Of a stretch of 64,000 nt of DNA, positions 16,614-24,535 are shown piece after piece (the stretch's first letter is position 1; every line of letters begins with the position of its first letter). The position numbers were made by a program, and so were the translations under genes. The notes under the pieces were generated by a model. The model saw only the letters and a program-made list of their open reading frames with translations, was not told the DNA's origin and did no database searches. The stretch lies in NCBI GenBank assembly GCA_947283485.1, contig CAMYOU010000001.1, forward strand, positions 123,292-187,291. The letters run 5' to 3'. This DNA comes from an uncultured Peptostreptococcaceae bacterium. GTDB lineage: Bacteria > Bacillota > Clostridia > Tissierellales > Peptoniphilaceae.

Positions 16614-16821
16614 TCTTGAACCGGTATCGCAAGAATCCGCAACGCCCGGACGGAAGAGACGCCGCCGTCCATCTATATATAATAGAAGAAAAGTAGACAC
16701 ACACGAAAAATACACCAAGAGCACACAAAAGAGTTGCGAATAAAACGACAAGCGGGGATGGGGCGGGAAGTCAGGAGCGAGAAGGGGACTTGGGAGCGGG
16801 ACAGGCTAGAGAGGAGTATAG

Positions 16822-17050
16822 GGCGGCGGGAATGGAGAATGTGAAAAAAGCGGGGGACTTGATGGACGGTGTGAGGGGCGAGCCTGACCGATGGGTAAGG
16901 AAAGGGATCAGAGAGAAGAAGACAGGCGACGGGAACGGAGAATGTGAAAAAAGCGGGGGACTTGATGGACGGTGTAAGGGGCGAGGCTGACCGATGGAGA
17001 GGGAAGAGGAATCACAGAGAAGAAGATAGGCGGCGGGAACGGAGAATGTG
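16822..17050. repeat. Imperfect tandem repeat, three copies of about 103 bp
   Basis: A GGCGRCGGGAAYGGAGAATG block starts at 16822, 16925 and 17029 (spacing 103 and 104). Between them GAAAAAAGCGGGGGACTTG, ATGGACGGTGT and GACCGATGG are repeated in the same order. The third copy is cut off after about 25 bases. Spacing is not a multiple of three and frames shift between copies, so it is not coding. Confidence 0.85.
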
Positions 17051-17328
17051 GCGAAAGAGGGACGCAAAGAGCGAAAGAAACGGCCAATAGGACGGTTCGG
17101 TGGAGAGGGATCGTTGTGAAAACGAACGGAGAGGATGGGCACGAAGCGCAAGAAACGCGCATTCCGATGAAATATGAACAAAAAGTCACAAGGAAAGAAA
17201 AGGCGATGAGAAAAGAGAGGATGGGGAGAAATGGCGGGAAATAGCCATCTTAGGCGAAAGTGTGACGGTGAAGAAGAAAAAAGTGACAAGTTGTGACGAA
17301 ATTGTGAAAAGAAACAGTTCGTTTACAC
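17051..17328. other. Purine-rich intergenic sequence with GTGAC repeats
   Basis: No gene seen. The plus strand is strongly purine-rich. Just before the promoter at 17329 the pentamer GTGAC occurs at three places, with a further GTGA (about 17260-17310), possible sites for a regulator of the downstream secreted protein. Confidence 0.4.
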
Positions 17329-17356
17329 TTGCAATCGACGAAACACATGATATACT
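17329..17356 (+). promoter_or_regulatory. Promoter of the first secreted coiled-coil gene
   Basis: TTGCAA (17329-17334), 16-base spacer, TATACT (17351-17356), giving a leader of about 110 bases. Confidence 0.6.
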
Positions 17357-17474
17357 TAGAAGCGTCAAAGGTAAGGGTTGCGTGAAGCAGTCCGGAACAG
17401 CCTTGACAAACCCGCTTTGTGCAGGCGATATCGATGCGCAAGGACGGGAATAAATCACAAAAGGAGTGAATACC

Positions 17475-18572
17475 ATGTTCAAAAGCAAGAAAATCGTTGC
17501 ATTGGTACTCTGCGCTATGATGCTCTTTGTACCGGTTGCAGCAGCAGCGGATGCGCTGGGCGAGGACTTCCTGTCTCTCTACTGCCAGGCTACTCTCAAG
17601 GCAGCAACTGCAGCACAGGATGTTCAAACAAAGCTTGGGACGAACGACACTGAAGGTCTCCGAAAAGCAGTCAAAAACGCAATGGTAAGCGGCACGACGG
17701 TCAGAGAGAACCAAAAGAAAGCTGAAGCACTTGACGAAGCAGTAAAAGACTATCAAAAGGCACTCAAGGACGCGAAAGCTGCAGTTGCAAAGGCTGAGAG
17801 CCTCAAAGCTTCTGTTAAAAACTTCAAGCTTGATAAAGACAGCAGTGGAAAATTTATGGAGATTAGCTTGACGGACGGCAAATTCACAGTGCAAGATAGT
17901 CCCGCAAGAACGAAGGATAACGCTACGAAGGCCTTCAAGGCAGCAAATGATAAACTCGATGCAGCTAAAGAAGCCATCGCTGTGGAAGAAGAAAACTTCG
18001 TCTCTGTGAACGAGGGCGTCAAACTTGCAAAAGCGCTCCTTCCGATCTTCGAGAAGGCTCTTGTAGCAGGCAATGACAAGAACACTGCAGTAGCTACCAT
18101 CGAGGCACTTGAGGGTTTCTATGATGAAGATCAAAAAGCAGAGATCAGAGCACTTGTTGCTCCGCAAATCCTCAAGGCTTGGAAAGTATTCGTTGCCAAT
18201 GCAAGCGAATATGAAAGAGCTTCTTTCTACAACAGCCTATCCGATGAAGTGAAAGAACTCGTCGGCAAAGCTGACACCAAATACGAAGTCATGAGCACCG
18301 GCGAAAAAGGCTGGATCCTTTCTGACGAAGCAAAGAACGGCTGCCTCCAAAACGTTGCAGAGTTCAAAGTTGAGAAGAAAGACGGCAAATTCGTAGCAAA
18401 AGTTTATGACAAAGACGGCAAAGAAATGAAGATCGGTCAACAACTTACCGTTTACAGACCCATTGGCAAAGATGTCAAGGTTCTTAAGGCAAAAGTTGAC
18501 GGCAAAGACGTTACGTTCAGCGTAGGTCTTAGAAACGGACAGAACTACGTATCCGTTCCGGTTATCTACTAA
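17475..18572 (+). CDS. Secreted coiled-coil protein with C-terminal shared domain
   Basis: 365 residues. Signal peptide MFKSKKIVALVLCAMMLFVPVAAAAD (cleavage near AAA-AD). Residues ~30-180 are Ala/Lys/Glu-rich and predicted helical coiled coil. The last ~90 residues (VYDKDGKEMKIG, LTVYRP, VDGKDVTF, NYVSVP) align in pattern with the C-terminal domains of the two secreted proteins at 19500 and 20048. Two Cys are present in the mature chain (in LYCQA and NGCLQ). ATG 17475 lies 8 bases from AAGGAG. Codon use shifts to GCA/GCT, GAA and AAA, unlike the GCG/GCC-rich neighbours, as in very highly expressed genes. No known family recognised. Confidence 0.75.
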   Translation: MFKSKKIVALVLCAMMLFVPVAAAADALGEDFLSLYCQATLKAATAAQDVQTKLGTNDTEGLRKAVKNAMVSGTTVRENQKKAEALDEAVKDYQKALKDAKAAVAKAESLKASVKNFKLDKDSSGKFMEISLTDGKFTVQDSPARTKDNATKAFKAANDKLDAAKEAIAVEEENFVSVNEGVKLAKALLPIFEKALVAGNDKNTAVATIEALEGFYDEDQKAEIRALVAPQILKAWKVFVANASEYERASFYNSLSDEVKELVGKADTKYEVMSTGEKGWILSDEAKNGCLQNVAEFKVEKKDGKFVAKVYDKDGKEMKIGQQLTVYRPIGKDVKVLKAKVDGKDVTFSVGLRNGQNYVSVPVIY

Positions 18573-18611
18573 GAGAAACATCGGTAGAGAAGAAAACCAA
18601 TTAGTCGATTC

Positions 18612-18634
18612 GTCGAGGGGATCTTCCCCTCGAC
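18612..18634 (+). other. Strong intergenic RNA hairpin without T run
   Basis: GTCGAGGGG / CCCCTCGAC, 9-base perfect stem with a 5-base loop, 31 bases before the next start. No T tract follows, so it looks like an mRNA stabiliser or processing signal rather than a terminator. Confidence 0.6.
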
Positions 18635-18665
18635 ATCGAAGATAAAAAACAAGGAGAGATAAGAA

Positions 18666-19295
18666 ATGAAAAAATTCATCGCAATGCTACTCTTAGTAGC
18701 ACTCGTACTCGTTCCGGTTGCAGCAATGGCAGCAGAGATCGAATTCGAAACCACCACCCCGGTTGAAGAACAAAAAGAAGCAGCAGCAGAAGTTGAAGGC
18801 AAAGTTGTTTGCCAAGACAAATGGGCAGCTTACGAAGCAGCAGTAAAAGCAGTTGCAGCAGCAGCTGAAAAAGTTGGCGCTTCCAAAGAAGCTTACATCG
18901 CTTCCATGGCTCGCGTGAACGAAGCAAAAGCTCTCGTAGCAGTTACCAAAGCTGAACTCAAAAAAGCAAACGAAACTCTTGAAGCAGCTAAACTTACCAA
19001 AGACGCTGAGAACATCAAAGACGCTGAATGGTGTGTAGCTCGCGAAAAAGCAGCTTATGACAAAGCAGTTGCAGCTCTTGCAGCTCTTGAAGCAGCAAAA
19101 GTAGCAGCAGAAGCAGCTTGGAAAGCTGACGTCAAAGCTTACGAAGCAGCAGTTGTAGCTCAAAACGCAGCAGCTCGCGCTTACAATCGTTGCGCAGCAG
19201 ATGACAAGGCTGTCCTCGCAGTTGTTGATCCCGCTCTCGTAGCTGGCGCAGCAGCTGGTCAAGCAGTTGTTCCGTCTGCAGGTGTTGGCAGATAA
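18666..19295 (+). CDS. Secreted alanine-rich helical protein
   Basis: 209 residues. Signal peptide MKKFIAMLLLVALVLVPVAAMA. The mature protein is about one third Ala with Lys/Glu in a helical heptad-like pattern (YEAAVKAVAAAAEKV, AAYDKAVAALAALEAAKVAAEAA) and three Cys (in VVCQD, EWCVA, NRCAA). No Gly/Pro breaks until the C-terminal 25 residues. Codon choice is extremely restricted (Ala almost only GCA/GCT, Val GTA/GTT), the signature of very high expression. AAGGAG lies 8 bases upstream. Follows the preceding gene after a strong hairpin and ends at its own terminator. Probably a major surface or extracellular structural protein; no family recognised. Confidence 0.72.
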   Translation: MKKFIAMLLLVALVLVPVAAMAAEIEFETTTPVEEQKEAAAEVEGKVVCQDKWAAYEAAVKAVAAAAEKVGASKEAYIASMARVNEAKALVAVTKAELKKANETLEAAKLTKDAENIKDAEWCVAREKAAYDKAVAALAALEAAKVAAEAAWKADVKAYEAAVVAQNAAARAYNRCAADDKAVLAVVDPALVAGAAAGQAVVPSAGVGR

Positions 19296-19315
19296 TCATC
19301 TGACAAACGAGACGA

Positions 19316-19345
19316 AAGAACCTCCGCATGGGGGTTCTTTTTTTG
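19316..19345 (+). terminator. Terminator of the two-gene secreted-protein operon
   Basis: Ten-base stem AAGAACCTCC / GGGGGTTCTT with a 4-base loop and T run. Confidence 0.9.
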
Positions 19346-19450
19346 TGCCGTTTTACATTTCCGATGCGTGAGATGGGGGATTTTCTCTCTCGTTTTTTTC
19401 TTTCGGTGCTTGGATTTTGCCGATTCTCTATGCGGCTCTTTCTTTCTATG

Positions 19451-19486
19451 ATATAATAAAGGCTACAATATGGTTACAATATGGAA
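19451..19486 (+). promoter_or_regulatory. Extended -10 promoter and direct repeat before the secreted gene at 19500
   Basis: TGATATAAT (19451-19459) is an extended -10 without a good -35. TACAATATGG is repeated at 19466-19475 and 19477-19486, 11 bases apart, in the initially transcribed region, a possible operator. Confidence 0.55.
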
Positions 19487-19499
19487 AGGAGTGTAAGAG

Positions 19500-20039
19500 A
19501 TGAAACGATTCTTAGCGGTTCTTCTCGCGGGAGTCATGATGATCCCGCTCGTTGCGTTGGCGAAGGATGTCGTGATCCGCGATGAGACGACGGGACAAGA
19601 GATGATCTACAATACGGAGACGGGAAGCGTCTATCCCAAGGGCGGTGCACGTCCGCAAAAACCGTCGAGTTCCCTTCCGCGAGAGGAAATGAAAGCCGAG
19701 AAGGGCGTACCGGGACTGCCCTACAGCGAAATTCCCGGGAGCGACCCTCAGGAGATGCGCGCGATCATCGGACCGGGACATATCGTCTGCAGTTTCAATC
19801 GCGATCTCGACGGCGCGGTACGTCTCAAGGTTGAGCCGGTTCCGGGAAAGAACGGTGCGAGCAAAGTCGAGATGGTGGACGCGAACGGCAATGTCGTGAA
19901 GGCCAAGGGCATGGTGCGCGTCTATGCGAAAGTCCCCGCGAATGCAGTGCGCCCGATCGTCATGCGTATGGACGGCAAGACGGTGCATTTTGCAGAAGTT
20001 GAGGGGACGAATTACATCTGGTTTACGGCGGTTCTGTAG
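19500..20039 (+). CDS. Secreted protein with the shared C-terminal domain
   Basis: 179 residues. Signal peptide MKRFLAVLLAGVMMIPLVALA. A short linker (residues ~22-75) includes GQEMIYNTETGSVYPKGG. The C-terminal ~110 residues begin at LPYSEIPGSDP and are nearly identical in pattern to the C-terminus of the CAP protein encoded 8 bases downstream (FNRDLDGAVRLKVE, MVDANGNVVKAKGMVRVYA, YIWF). AAAGGAG precedes the ATG. Codon use is GC-rich like the bulk of the window. No known family; the pair probably arose by duplication of this terminal module. Confidence 0.8.
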   Translation: MKRFLAVLLAGVMMIPLVALAKDVVIRDETTGQEMIYNTETGSVYPKGGARPQKPSSSLPREEMKAEKGVPGLPYSEIPGSDPQEMRAIIGPGHIVCSFNRDLDGAVRLKVEPVPGKNGASKVEMVDANGNVVKAKGMVRVYAKVPANAVRPIVMRMDGKTVHFAEVEGTNYIWFTAVL

Positions 20040-20047
20040 CCGTGAAG

Positions 20048-20899
20048 ATGAAAAAACTCGTTGCGCTCGTCCTCGTCGTGCTCTTGCTCGTGCCGACGGC
20101 GGGTTTGGCGCAAGTTTCTACGGACGAGATTGCACAGGCACTCTCGGTCGAGATCAATCTCGCGCGTGCGACGGGCGGAGTGAAGACGCTCCCGAATGCG
20201 CGTTTTCTCGATGCGGCGGCGGAGCGGTTTGCCCGTGCGCAGGCAGAGCGGGACAAGATGGGGCATGCTTCGACGGAGGATCTCAGGGCACTCCTCGTAC
20301 ATTCCTACACGGTGGGCGAGAATGTCGGTTTCTATTCCGGTCCGAACGACGCGCGAAAGATCGCGGCGAAACTCGTCGATGCGTGGAGGAAGTCTCCGCG
20401 TCATCATGACAATCTCATGCGGGAGGACGATACGGCGATCGGCGTGGGCGTCGCGTACGGCGCGAGCGGTCGCGTGTACGTTTCGTATCTCACGGGGAAA
20501 GTCTTCGCCGATGCGCATGAGCGTCCGTCGGTGGAGAAATCCGTCCCCGAGGTCATGCGGGGCGCGATGCCGGATCTCCCGTACAGTGAAGTTCCGGGGG
20601 ATGATCCTACCGCCATGCGTGCGATCACGGGACCGGGGTACATCGTCTACGGGTTCAATCGCGATCTCGACGGCGCGGTACGTCTCAAGGTCGAGTCGGT
20701 CGAGGGCAAGCCCGGCGCGAAGAAGGTCGTCATGGTCGATGCGAACGGTGAGGTCGTGAAAGCCAAGGGCATGGTGCGCGTCTACGCGAAAGTCCCCGCG
20801 AATGCGGTGCGTCCGATCGTGATGCGTATGGACGGGATGACGGTGCATTTTGCCGACGTTCCGGGGACGGATTATATTTGGTTTGCAACGGTGTTATAG
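20048..20899 (+). CDS. Secreted CAP/SCP-domain protein with the shared C-terminal domain
   Basis: 283 residues. Signal peptide MKKLVALVLVVLLLVPTAGLA. Residues ~25-155 are a CAP (cysteine-rich secretory/YkwD-like) domain: ALSVEINLARATGG, LDAAAERFARAQAERDKMGH, the YTVGENVGF signature and RHHDNLMREDDTAIGVGV. The catalytic-like His/Glu set of CAP proteins is present. The C-terminal ~110 residues from LPYSEVPGDDP are the same domain as in the preceding gene. ATG 20048 was chosen over GTG 20042; neither has a strong ribosome site, so translation is probably coupled to the upstream gene, whose stop is 8 bases away. Confidence 0.83.
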   Translation: MKKLVALVLVVLLLVPTAGLAQVSTDEIAQALSVEINLARATGGVKTLPNARFLDAAAERFARAQAERDKMGHASTEDLRALLVHSYTVGENVGFYSGPNDARKIAAKLVDAWRKSPRHHDNLMREDDTAIGVGVAYGASGRVYVSYLTGKVFADAHERPSVEKSVPEVMRGAMPDLPYSEVPGDDPTAMRAITGPGYIVYGFNRDLDGAVRLKVESVEGKPGAKKVVMVDANGEVVKAKGMVRVYAKVPANAVRPIVMRMDGMTVHFADVPGTDYIWFATVL

Positions 20900-20949
20900 A
20901 GATGCGGGGTGGAGAACTTGCCCCCGTACGTTTGTAGAGGAGGTTTTGT

Positions 20950-22134
20950 ATGAAAAAATGGAGTCTACTCGTCGCGCTTTTGCTTGTCGTGACGGCTTGC
21001 GGGAATAAGGCACCCGCCGAGACGGCGGAGACGAATGAACCCGCCGAGGTCGCGACGACTTCCGAGGAAGCGCGAGAGCTGCCGGGTGAACCCGCGGATA
21101 AGAATCCCATTCACCTTACGGCGGAGGAAAAAGAGGCGGGCTGGGAGATCTATCCCAATATCGGTCTCAAACTGTTCTTTGACAAGGAGCTCTGGGAAAA
21201 AGAGGAAGCCTATGTCTTTTCGGAACTCATCGGAGATACCGAAGACGCGAAGAATCCCATCTATGCAGGGATCTATTATCGTCTGTGCTCGCCGCATCAG
21301 AACGAGATGTTAAACGATCTCTACTCGAGAAAGAGCGAGATCACACAGGCGGAGTTTGCGACGGAAGAGGACAAACTCACGAAAGAAATGCCGGGTCTCT
21401 TTGCGGTCGTCACCGTGCGCGCGCAGGCTTCGGACGAAGAAGTGATGCAGAAACTCGGCTATGACGAGAAAGAAGTGCTCTTCCAGGATGCGGAGTATCG
21501 CACCCTCTATCTCACATCGAAGAAAGACGATGAGAAGGCGGTCCAAGGCACGCATCCGGAGCTCTCTTCGTCGCTTGCCGAGGACAAGGAGACGGTCCTC
21601 GATCGGTATCATCGTCTCCTCGAGGATGTCGAGAAGAACGTCCGTCCGTCGATGGTCACCGTGCGCCCCTTGACCCTACAAGAGACACTCGCGAACATCG
21701 ACTTTATGAACCTCGCCGTCACCGATCTCGACGGCAAAGAGACGACCATCGGCGAACTCGTCGGGAAGAACACCGTCACCATGGTCAACGTCTGGGCAAC
21801 TTTCTGCCCGCCGTGCAAAGCCGAACTCGCCGACGTGGCGAAAGCGCATGAAACCCTCAAAAAAGAGGGCGCAGGCGTCATCGGCATCTTAGGCGATGTG
21901 AAAAGCACGAGCGACAAGACCCATGAAGACGCCAAAGAGTTACTCAAACAGGCGAACGCCACCTATCCCAATGTGCTTCGCACCGCCGCAACCGAGGAAA
22001 TCATCGAATATGTCGCAGGCTATCCGACGACTTTCTACCTCAATCGCGACGGCAAAATCATCGGACCCGCTTTCGTCGGCGGCAGAAGCCTCGAGGACTT
22101 CACCTCCACCGCGAAAGAACTCATCGGGAAATAG
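20950..22134 (+). CDS. Lipoprotein with C-terminal TlpA/ResA-like thioredoxin domain
   Basis: 394 residues. Lipoprotein signal MKKWSLLVALLLVVTAC (lipobox VTAC) and an acidic Ala/Glu linker. Residues ~60-245 are a region with no recognised family. Residues ~255-394 form an AhpC/TSA-thioredoxin fold with active-site CPPC (Cys286, Cys289) in WATFCPPCKAEL, and the cis-Pro region GYPTTFYLNRDGKI. It should act as an extracytoplasmic thiol oxidoreductase, possibly serving the Cys-containing secreted proteins encoded just upstream. AGGAGG precedes the ATG. Confidence 0.87.
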   Translation: MKKWSLLVALLLVVTACGNKAPAETAETNEPAEVATTSEEARELPGEPADKNPIHLTAEEKEAGWEIYPNIGLKLFFDKELWEKEEAYVFSELIGDTEDAKNPIYAGIYYRLCSPHQNEMLNDLYSRKSEITQAEFATEEDKLTKEMPGLFAVVTVRAQASDEEVMQKLGYDEKEVLFQDAEYRTLYLTSKKDDEKAVQGTHPELSSSLAEDKETVLDRYHRLLEDVEKNVRPSMVTVRPLTLQETLANIDFMNLAVTDLDGKETTIGELVGKNTVTMVNVWATFCPPCKAELADVAKAHETLKKEGAGVIGILGDVKSTSDKTHEDAKELLKQANATYPNVLRTAATEEIIEYVAGYPTTFYLNRDGKIIGPAFVGGRSLEDFTSTAKELIGK

Positions 22135-22185
22135 TAGGGGAGACAAAACAATCCCATGCCATCGCAATGGGAAAAACTTTCGAAC

Positions 22186-22214
22186 AAAACGGCATCCCAC
22201 GATGCCGTTTTTTG
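22186..22214 (+). terminator. Terminator of the thioredoxin-like lipoprotein gene
   Basis: Stem AAAACGGCATC / GATGCCGTTTT, 4-base loop, T run. Confidence 0.88.
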
Positions 22215-22316
22215 TGTGCGCTTTTTCAGCGCGGATTCAGGGACAAAACCCGATTTTTCGTTTGCACCAAAAATTGTACAAGATTTGGTGCAAGCGGCAT
22301 GAAAAAAGAGAGGATT

Positions 22317-22494
22317 CGATTTTGCTTTTTCCGTCCAATCGGGCGCGGGGCGTTTGCTTTTTTCTATCCAATCGGCGGTGAGGCGTTTGCTTTTTCTGTC
22401 ATGTCGGCGATGAGTCGTTTGCTTTTTTCTGTCCAATCGGCGGTGAGACGTTTGCTTTTTTCTATCCAATCGGCGATGAGTCGTTTGCTTTTCG
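22317..22494 (+). repeat. Tandem repeat array A, 32-33-bp period, six copies
   Basis: TTTGCTTTTT begins at 22321, 22353, 22386, 22418, 22451 and 22484 (steps 32, 33, 32, 33, 33). The rest of each unit is CTRTCCAATCGGCGRTGAG or close variants. The reverse complement matches array B at 32604: A6GCAAACG followed by TCATC-CCGA. Copies are too similar to each other, without variable spacers, to be CRISPR. Confidence 0.88.
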
Positions 22495-22534
22495 GCGGGG
22501 CGGGCACTTGGAGTGGAGGGGGCGATTGAAAACG

Positions 22535-22543
22535 TGATATACT
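22535..22543 (+). promoter_or_regulatory. Extended -10 promoter of the S9 peptidase gene
   Basis: TGATATACT (22535-22543), no clear -35, 37 bases before the ATG. Confidence 0.5.
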
Positions 22544-22579
22544 ATGCGTAAGAATGATTTTTCCAAAAGGAGTGAAGAT

Positions 22580-24535
22580 ATGAAGAATTGGACAAAGGAG
22601 AGTCTCTACGATTTTCGTTTTCTCTCGGGGCTACGGCTTTCGACGGAGGCGGATGTCTATCGCGTGGCGCGTCTCGATGAGAAGGAGAATCGCTACATCT
22701 CAGATCTCTTTGCGCGTGTGGACGGACGGGAATTTCTGTTGGCGTCGGATGTCGGAGGGTTTCTTCAGATCGAGGACGATCGGGTGCTCTTTTCGGCGCA
22801 TGAAAAGGCGTCCGAAGAACCTCAAGGGAAACTGGAATCGAAGATCTACACGATCGATGTGCGCGGCGGGGAGCGGTCGCTTCTCTGGACGCTGCCGTTC
22901 GCGGTGTCGGATGTACGTGTGATCGACGACGAGTGGCTACTCGTCTTGGGCGAATACGAGGACAAGTTCTCGGAGCTTACGGGCGAGGAGAAAAAGGCGG
23001 CCCTCAAGGACGATCGTGACTATGAAGTGCTCGACGAGATTCCGTTTTGGCAAAACGGGGTCGGCTTTACGAATAAGAAGCGCACGGGTCTTTATCTCTA
23101 CAATACGCGGACAGAGGCGCATGTGCGCGTGACGGATGCGTATACGGAGGTGATGGACTACGATTTTGACCTTGAGGGGCGAAAAGTCCTCGTCATGGGG
23201 ACGGCGTTTATGGACAAGGCACCGCTCACGTCGACGCTCGAGGAAGTGAATCTCGATACGCTCGAGTCGCGTCCCGTGGGGATGGATCGCCCGTTTGCGT
23301 ATGCCTCGGCGGCGTACTGGGACGGGGATGTCGTCTTTACGGGGAGCGATATGGAGACGACGGGGGTCAACCAGGACGCGGACATCTACCTCTGGTCGGA
23401 GGCGGAGGGTGTGAAACGGCTCTCACCTGCGGACTGGGATGTGAGTCTCTGGAACAGCGTGGGTTCGGATCTGCGCTACGGATCGGGGATGCAGGAAAAA
23501 GTAGACGGCGCGTATTTTTACTTCATCACGACGGAATGGGATTCTTCCTATCTCAATCGGATTGATAAGAACGGAAAGATCGAGCGCGTGACGGAGGCGA
23601 AAGGGTCGGTCGATTTCTACGATGTCCTGGACGGGCGCGTGGTCATTGCGGCACTCAGGGATATGCGTCCGCAGGAGCTCTATCTCGTCGAGGGGCATGA
23701 GGAGACGAGGCTCACGCATCACAACGATGTGATCGACGAGTACGAGGTGTTCTATCCCGAGGTGTTCTCGTTTACCTCCGGGGATGCGACGATCGACGGC
23801 TATGTCATTCGCCCGAAGGACTATCGTCCGGACGGCAAATATCCCGGGATTCTCACGATTCATGGGGGTCCGAAGACGGCGTTCGGAGAGACGATTTTCC
23901 ACGAGATGCAGTTCTTCGCGGCACAGGGATATTTTGTCTTCTATACGAATCCCACGGGAAGCGACGGGCACGGGCGTGCGTTCGCGGATATTCGCGGCAA
24001 GTACGGCTCGGTCGACTACATGAATCTCATGGATTTCACGGACGAAGTATTAAAACGCTATCCCGAACTCGACGAGCGGCGTCTCGGCGTCATGGGCGGC
24101 AGTTACGGCGGTTTTATGACCAATTGGGTGATCGGGCATACAACGCGTTTCGCCGCGGCGGCAAGTCAGCGTTCGATCGCAAACTGGGTCAGCAAATTCG
24201 GCATCACGGATATCGGCTTCTATTTCGTCCCGGATCAACAGGGCGGAACGCCGTGGTCGGATGTCGAGGGGCTCTGGGATAAGAGTCCGTTAAAATACGC
24301 ACCGGCGGTCAAGACGCCGACGCTCTTTATTCACAGCGACGAGGACTATCGTTGCCATCTCTCGTGCGGACTGCAGATGTTCACCGCACTCAAGTATCAC
24401 GGCATCGAGGCGCGTCTGTGTCTCTTCCATGGCGAGAACCACGAACTTTCGCGTTCGGGCAAACCCAAACACCGCATCCGTCGTCTCCGCGAGATGGAGG
24501 ACTGGTTCGCAAACTATCTGGGAGGAAAAGCATGA
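22580..24535 (+). CDS. S9 family (prolyl oligopeptidase-like) serine peptidase
   Basis: 651 residues, probably cytoplasmic (no signal peptide), of the acylaminoacyl-peptidase/DPP IV-like S9C group; trims short or N-blocked peptides. Residues ~1-385 form a beta-propeller. The C-terminal alpha/beta hydrolase has nucleophile Ser508 in GGSYGG, the Asp in HSDEDYRCHL and the His in HGENHELS; SYGGFMTNW and the GGPKTAFG oxyanion loop are typical. AAAGGAG lies 8 bases upstream. The stop overlaps the metG start (ATGA), so both are co-translated. Confidence 0.93.
   Translation: MKNWTKESLYDFRFLSGLRLSTEADVYRVARLDEKENRYISDLFARVDGREFLLASDVGGFLQIEDDRVLFSAHEKASEEPQGKLESKIYTIDVRGGERSLLWTLPFAVSDVRVIDDEWLLVLGEYEDKFSELTGEEKKAALKDDRDYEVLDEIPFWQNGVGFTNKKRTGLYLYNTRTEAHVRVTDAYTEVMDYDFDLEGRKVLVMGTAFMDKAPLTSTLEEVNLDTLESRPVGMDRPFAYASAAYWDGDVVFTGSDMETTGVNQDADIYLWSEAEGVKRLSPADWDVSLWNSVGSDLRYGSGMQEKVDGAYFYFITTEWDSSYLNRIDKNGKIERVTEAKGSVDFYDVLDGRVVIAALRDMRPQELYLVEGHEETRLTHHNDVIDEYEVFYPEVFSFTSGDATIDGYVIRPKDYRPDGKYPGILTIHGGPKTAFGETIFHEMQFFAAQGYFVFYTNPTGSDGHGRAFADIRGKYGSVDYMNLMDFTDEVLKRYPELDERRLGVMGGSYGGFMTNWVIGHTTRFAAAASQRSIANWVSKFGITDIGFYFVPDQQGGTPWSDVEGLWDKSPLKYAPAVKTPTLFIHSDEDYRCHLSCGLQMFTALKYHGIEARLCLFHGENHELSRSGKPKHRIRRLREMEDWFANYLGGKA

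Noticed and set aside
16771..17289. Ser/Pro/Phe-rich leftward frame across the 103-bp repeat
   Set aside because: Repeat copies fall in different frames, so the frame is a by-product of a purine-rich strand.
22035..22469. Basic repeat protein (DRKKQT-type) encoded by array A on the minus strand
   Set aside because: The frame is lost through 32-base steps and it runs across a terminator into the thioredoxin gene; array B matches at DNA level including the hairpin, favouring a DNA or RNA function.
22317..22494. Regular ~33-bp repeats considered as a CRISPR array
   Set aside because: No unique spacers: the whole unit is repeated, the period is 32-33 in total, and no cas genes are present.
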